A DNA stretch of 8,074 nt from an uncultured Saprospiraceae bacterium (GTDB lineage: Bacteria > Bacteroidota > Bacteroidia > Chitinophagales > Saprospiraceae): the NCBI GenBank assembly GCA_938002705.1, contig CALLAG010000249.1, positions 1 through 8,074 of the forward strand. The letters are read 5' to 3'. Under the pieces are notes generated by a model, which worked only from the letters and a program-made list of their open reading frames with translations, had not been told where the DNA came from and did no database searches. Made by a program: the position numbers and the translations under genes. Each line of letters starts with the position of its first letter. The stretch's first letter is position 1. Of this stretch, positions 6,090 through 8,074 are shown one piece after another.

Positions 6090-6605
6090 CTTTCGTTTTT
6101 TACTTTTCTTTGTAGACTTCAGACTTTTTATTTTCTCTTTTAAGCGAGAAAGATCTACATCGATTTTTTCTAATCTATGTTTGTCTATACTGAAAAGTTT
6201 TGCTTTACTAAGTACTCTCTTAGCTTGCTTGTAATCTCCCATGCACTCGTGGATAATAGCATTATGAGTAAGTAATACACTCTTATCCATTCCGATAATC
6301 GTCATACCCCTATTGATTATGCTTTGAGCTCGCTTATATTCCCCTTGCCATATTCTGAGGAGGCTATAATACTTATATGTATCTGTGTAGTTCTTATCAC
6401 ATTCTAGAGCTGTGTAAAAACACTTTCCAGCTCTGTGATAGTCTTTAAGTTGATACATATATATCTTGCCTAACATACAGTTAGAAGGAGCATGCTCATC
6501 ATCATAACCAAGGGCATAATTGAGATTCTCGATAGCGAACTCCATATTGTATGGATAGTAATCAAGCGCCTTGAGATAGTAATTATCTGCATTTGATAAT
6601 CCCAT
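6075..6605 (-). CDS. Small TPR-repeat protein with lysine-rich tail
   Basis: A 176-residue protein made almost entirely of helical tetratricopeptide-like repeats. Recognisable units are near residues 4-33 (ADNYYLKALDYYPYN, AIENLNYALGY), 38-70 (SNCMLGKIYMYQLKDYHRAGKCFYTALECD), 74-105 (YKYYSLLRIWQGEYKRAQSIINRG) and 110-140 (LLTHNAIIHECMGDYKQAKRVLSKAKLF). The tail is strongly basic (KSLKSTKKSKKRKP). There is no signal peptide or membrane segment, so it should be cytosolic. TPRs bind other proteins, and the basic tail could contact nucleic acid; both are family-based inference. It lies on the same strand as the tRNA array, 132 bases past the last intact tRNA and upstream of the degenerate tRNA field, so it may be expressed from array readthrough. 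ATG 6605 is preceded by A-rich sequence without a Shine-Dalgarno. No specific family is recognised. Confidence 0.8.
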   Translation of the reverse strand: MGLSNADNYYLKALDYYPYNMEFAIENLNYALGYDDEHAPSNCMLGKIYMYQLKDYHRAGKCFYTALECDKNYTDTYKYYSLLRIWQGEYKRAQSIINRGMTIIGMDKSVLLTHNAIIHECMGDYKQAKRVLSKAKLFSIDKHRLEKIDVDLSRLKEKIKSLKSTKKSKKRKPATI

Positions 6606-6737
6606 GATTTTAATTATTTAGTTACATTATTTAATAAATTGAGATGAGTCATTACTCCTCTCACGATTTTACATTTTCTTTCTCATTTCATATTTCATAA
6701 GCAATAATTTTTAGTTTATATAAATCAAATCTGTTAG

Positions 6738-6811
6738 TACCCCACAAAGGATTCGAACCTTTACTTTTGGGATTCTAAATCCCATGCCTCTGCCAGTTGG
6801 GCTAGTGGGGC
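6738..6811 (-). tRNA. Class I tRNA with anticodon TAG (nominal Leu, identity uncertain)
   Basis: A complete 74-base cloverleaf: acceptor GCCCCAC/GTGGGGT, D-region GCCC...GGCA with CTGG in the loop, anticodon arm TGGGA-TTTAGAA-TCCCA, five-base variable loop AAAGT, T-arm AAAGG-TTCGAAT-CCTTT and discriminator A. Anticodon 5'-TAG-3' reads CUA leucine codons, yet bacterial tRNA-Leu has a long variable arm, which is absent here. This is the last intact tRNA of the array before the TPR gene. Anticodon and body disagree, so the amino acid charged is uncertain. Confidence 0.8.
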
Positions 6812-6827
6812 AAATACATAATGTTAG

Positions 6828-6902
6828 TGACAATGGTGGGACTCGAACCCACGACCTTTGGTGCTTCAAACCAACGCTTTCTACCATCTGAGCTACATTG
6901 TC
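6828..6902 (-). tRNA. tRNA-Phe(GAA)
   Basis: Acceptor GACAATG/CATTGTC is perfect. The anticodon arm TTGGT-TTGAAGC-ACCAA has anticodon GAA, the variable loop is AGGTC, and the T-arm GTGGG-TTCGAGT-CCCAC is perfect with discriminator A. The D-region is two bases longer than usual (GCTC...GAAAGC), so its stem is imperfect. Position 37 is G where bacterial tRNA-Phe normally has modified A. Confidence 0.87.
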
Positions 6903-6909
6903 AAAAAAG

Positions 6910-6993
6910 TACGGAGGAAGAGATTCTGAATCTACCTTGTCGGCAGACATGCTCTAAACATATATATGGTGATACCACACCAGCCACCTCCGC
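6910..6993 (-). tRNA. Class II tRNA-Leu(TAG), divergent
   Basis: An 84-base unit of normal Leu length. Acceptor GCGGAGG/CCTCCGT ends in discriminator A. The anticodon arm ATATG-TTTAGAG-CATGT gives TAG, and a long variable arm CTGCC-GACAA-GGTAG pairs fully with one wobble. Odd points: the T-arm reads AGATTCAGAATCT, without the usual GGTTCRA and with G where A58 should be; the D-stem has a C-C mismatch; and four bases separate D-arm and anticodon stem. It may be functional but under relaxed constraint, or starting to decay. Confidence 0.72.
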
Positions 6994-7007
6994 ATATTAC
7001 TACATCG

Positions 7008-7079
7008 TTATCCTGACAGGCTTCGAACCTATACTATGAGAATCAAAATCTCATGTGCTACCAATTACACCACAGGATA
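7008..7079 (-). tRNA. tRNA-Gln(TTG)
   Basis: A complete 72-base cloverleaf: acceptor TATCCTG/CAGGATA, D-region TG-GTG-TAATTGGTAG-CAC, anticodon arm TGAGA-TTTTGAT-TCTCA with anticodon TTG, variable TAGT, T-arm ATAGG-TTCGAAG-CCTGT and discriminator A. CCA is not encoded. Its 5' end lies six bases beyond the 3' end of the Glu-like gene. Confidence 0.92.
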
Positions 7080-7085
7080 ATAACA

Positions 7086-7243
7086 TGGTACTCCGTAAGG
7101 GAATCGAACCAGCCTCCCAACCTATTCTGATGAATAGGTTCTTTCTTTTCAAGAGTACATTTAGTACTCTTGATTCCTAATGTATTAGGAACCATTCTAT
7201 CATGATAGAAAGTCGAGTGTACTAACCATTATACTAACGGAGC
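7086..7243 (-). tRNA. tRNA-Glu(TTC)-like gene interrupted by four hairpins
   Basis: The two ends belong to one tRNA: acceptor GCTCCGT/ACGGAGT (seven positions, one G-T wobble), a normal D-arm (TA-GTAT-AATGGTTA-GTAC) and a TTCGATT T-loop, with ACCA right after the acceptor. The anticodon arm starts CTCGA-CTTTCTA-TC, anticodon TTC (Glu), and the expected closing GAG is found only 87 bases later (7113-7111), just before the T-arm. The intervening sequence is a train of four perfect hairpins. Joining TC to GAG would restore a perfect anticodon arm but leave a 68-base tRNA with almost no variable loop and a weak T-stem (GCTGG/CCCTT). A tRNA intron, a tRNA-like RNA, or a gene wrecked by palindrome growth are all possible. 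Confidence 0.6.
7119..7210 (-). repeat. Train of four consecutive perfect hairpins inside the Glu-like tRNA
   Basis: Plus-strand positions: 7119-7140 (AACCTATTC, loop TGAT, 9 bp), 7149-7173 (TCAAGAGTAC, loop ATTTA, 10 bp), 7174-7191 (TTCCTAA, loop TGTA, 7 bp), 7195-7210 (TTCTAT, loop CATG, 6 bp, or a 16-base perfect palindrome). Two of them abut directly; the others are separated by 8 and 3 bases. The stems share no sequence with one another and none contains a mismatch. Confidence 0.9.
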
Positions 7244-7248
7244 ATAAG

Positions 7249-7320
7249 TCTGAAGAGTAGGATTCGAACCTACGACCTCTCGCGTCCAAGGCGAGTAAAC
7301 AACCACCGTTATCTCTCCAG
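7249..7320 (-). tRNA. tRNA-Pro(TGG)
   Basis: A 72-base cloverleaf: acceptor CTGGAGA/TCTTCAG with one G-T pair, anticodon arm CTCGC-CTTGGAC-GCGAG (anticodon TGG), variable AGGTC, perfect T-arm GTAGG-TTCGAAT-CCTAC and discriminator A. The D-stem has only about three pairs. Position 37 is A, whereas tRNA-Pro normally carries G37, the target of TrmD methylation. Confidence 0.85.
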
Positions 7321-7350
7321 ATATTCTTTGCTGAATTTTATTTGATACCA

Positions 7351-7366
7351 TTCTGACTTTTCAGAA
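7351..7366. repeat. Perfect 6-bp mini-hairpin between tRNA-Pro and tRNA-Asp
   Basis: TTCTGA and TCAGAA flank a CTTT loop, the same loop as the hairpin at 5501-5518. It is extendable by CAT/ATG outside a single bulged A. There is no T-tract, so it is not a terminator; it could be an RNA-processing signal or another mini-palindrome of the type seen inside the Glu-like gene. Confidence 0.6.
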
Positions 7367-7376
7367 ATGACATAGG

Positions 7377-7450
7377 CAGTACTGACGGGAGTCGAACCCG
7401 CAACCTCCCGAGAGACAGTCGGGGACTCTGGCCAATTGAGTTACAGTACT
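7377..7450 (-). tRNA. tRNA-Asp(GTC), first gene of the array
   Basis: A perfect 74-base cloverleaf: acceptor AGTACTG/CAGTACT, D-arm ACTC...GAGT, anticodon arm CCCGA-CTGTCTC-TCGGG, variable AGGTT, T-arm GCGGG-TTCGACT-CCCGT and discriminator G as expected for Asp. Position 37 is T instead of a purine. The 5' end lies 15 bases past the T-tract of the preceding terminator, leaving no room for a separate full promoter. Confidence 0.92.
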
Positions 7451-7464
7451 ATGTGTTCTTGATC

Positions 7465-7502
7465 AAAAAAAAAGCACCTTCCTGAGAACAGAGAGGTGCT
7501 TT
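7465..7502 (-). terminator. Terminator after the 37-codon frame, just before the tRNA array
   Basis: On the minus strand AAAGCACCT (7502-7494) pairs with AGGTGCTTT (7479-7471), a perfect 9-bp stem, followed by a run of nine Ts. It starts 24 bases after the stop of the small frame. Partial readthrough would carry transcription into tRNA-Asp. Confidence 0.88.
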
Positions 7503-7525
7503 ATCTTCCGATGAATTGAATTACG

Positions 7526-7639
7526 TCATCGAATTATTTTGTTTCTCTGTTTCAGATATGAGCATTGTTCCACACACGGTTCCAGTAATTGGAGTAGCTC
7601 GTGACTAAATCGTATGATATGAAAGTTTATAAATGTCAT
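7526..7639 (-). CDS. Possible 37-residue small protein upstream of the tRNA array
   Basis: Starting at ATG 7639 the frame reads MTFINFHIIRFSHELLQ and ends ...YLKQRNKIIR, stop TGA 7528-7526. It contains two cysteines (CVEQC) and a basic C-terminus. An in-frame stop lies four codons upstream of the ATG, and the start follows an A-rich leader (AAAAAACAGATAAC), typical for Bacteroidota. It sits between a good promoter (about 73 bases of leader) and a strong terminator 24 bases after the stop, so a discrete transcript is likely. The transcript could instead be a regulatory or leader RNA with the frame present by chance. No family is recognised. Confidence 0.45.
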   Translation of the reverse strand: MTFINFHIIRFSHELLQLLEPCVEQCSYLKQRNKIIR

Positions 7640-7718
7640 GTTATCTGTTTTTTATGCTTCTAATTGTTCTTTAGATCTAACAATAAAATCAAGCTTATTC
7701 TTTATCTAATTGCTGATG

Positions 7719-7750
7719 CAAAGGTAATGTGAAAGTTTCAAGAAATCCAA
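7719..7750 (-). promoter_or_regulatory. Bacteroidota-type promoter for the small-ORF/tRNA unit
   Basis: On the minus strand a -7 box TACCTTTG (7726-7719) fits TAnnTTTG exactly, with a -33 TTTG (7751-7748) 21 bases upstream. The predicted start is near 7712. It is the only clear promoter seen upstream of the tRNA array. Confidence 0.7.
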
Positions 7751-7751
7751 A

Positions 7752-7933
7752 CAAAAATAAATATAAATAATTGATAATCAATGAGTTGTGATACAAGTTG
7801 GTCATAGAAAATCCGTTTCAGTCGTTGCTTCTGATTCTTAGATATTCCAATAGTCTGTCTCCCAATTGTTTATGCTCCAATTACTCTATTTTGTATGTGA
7901 TTTATTGATCATTCATATTTTAAAAAATTTATC
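7752..7933. other. Intergenic spacer, nothing recognised
   Basis: AT-rich DNA between the terminator at 7934-7968 and the small-ORF promoter. Neither strand carries a credible open frame, tRNA or repeat. Confidence 0.5.
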
Positions 7934-7968
7934 AAAAAAAAAGCGTTCAAAAAAAATCTTGAACGCTT
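7934..7968 (-). terminator. Terminator of the gene entering from the right edge
   Basis: On the minus strand AAGCGTTCAA (7968-7959) pairs perfectly with TTGAACGCTT (7950-7941), a 10-bp stem with an 8-base loop, followed by nine Ts. It lies about 74 bases past the candidate stop codon at 8044-8042, so it isolates the small-ORF/tRNA unit from whatever lies to the right. Confidence 0.9.
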
Positions 7969-8041
7969 CTACTTTATTATTAGTGTATTTATATACTTCA
8001 TCATATTAGATGACACCTATAGCAAATGCGTTTCTGATTTC

Positions 8042-8074
8042 TCAGTTGTTCTTGATCCAGTAATCGAAATATCG
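8042..8074 (-). CDS. Possible C-terminal fragment of a gene beyond the right edge
   Basis: On the minus strand the edge sequence reads RYFDYWIKNN followed by TGA at 8044-8042, then about 74 bases to a strong terminator. That spacing fits a gene end, but ten codons are too few to identify a product, and the true frame depends on sequence outside the window. Confidence 0.35.
   Translation of the reverse strand, partial: RYFDYWIKNN

Noticed and set aside
6711..7039. Open frames on both strands over the tRNA array (6950-6711 minus, 6821-7039 plus)
   Set aside because: Their peptides (GFEPIL, RSWVRVPP types) are standard artefacts of translating tRNA T-arms and anticodon arms.
7119..7210. CRISPR array or direct-repeat array
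   Set aside because: The four hairpins have different sequences and irregular spacing; there are no direct repeats or cas genes.

Overview
The window looks like a Bacteroidota chromosome, probably from a marine Flavobacteriia or Saprospiria-type lineage. The evidence is AT-rich DNA, proteins ending in type IX secretion (Por) sorting domains with a YPNP motif, A-rich translation starts without strong Shine-Dalgarno sequences, and one good match to the Bacteroidota TTTG/TAnnTTTG promoter. It splits into a protein-coding left half and an RNA-rich right half.

Left half (1-4894). The 3' end of a secreted protein gene is followed by an NhaC-family transporter gene. Nine bases after that comes a PLP-dependent trans-sulfuration enzyme of cystathionine beta-lyase type, and the pair reads as a small methionine/cysteine operon. 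A secreted thioredoxin-fold protein with its own sorting domain and a strong terminator follows. It converges on a minus-strand slipin/SPFH gene.

Right half (4895-8074). Everything that can be read here is on the minus strand. A promoter near 7719-7750, a 37-codon open frame (7639-7526) and a terminator (7502-7465) form a compact unit. Fifteen bases past that terminator a tRNA array begins: Asp(GTC), Pro(TGG), a Glu(TTC)-like gene interrupted by four consecutive perfect hairpins, Gln(TTG), a class II Leu(TAG), Phe(GAA), and a second TAG tRNA on a class I body. A TPR-repeat protein gene (6605-6075) follows. Beyond it lies a field of damaged or rearranged tRNA-like sequences: a D-arm-less His(GTG), an Arg(ACG) lacking a proper 3' side, two units with sound T-arms but wrong 5' partners, and an Arg(CCT) 5' half. 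Two copies of a ~125-bp palindromic element bracket the His and Arg remnants.

The best candidates for something new are in the tRNA locus. One is the hairpin train inside the Glu-like tRNA. Another is the pair of sites at 5240-5351 where the 3' acceptor strand of one unit pairs with the 5' acceptor strand of the next, which would suit circularly permuted tRNAs but could also be decay of tandem copies. Others are unusual residues at position 37 and many unrelated perfect mini-palindromes. No phage, integrase or transposase gene is visible in the window.
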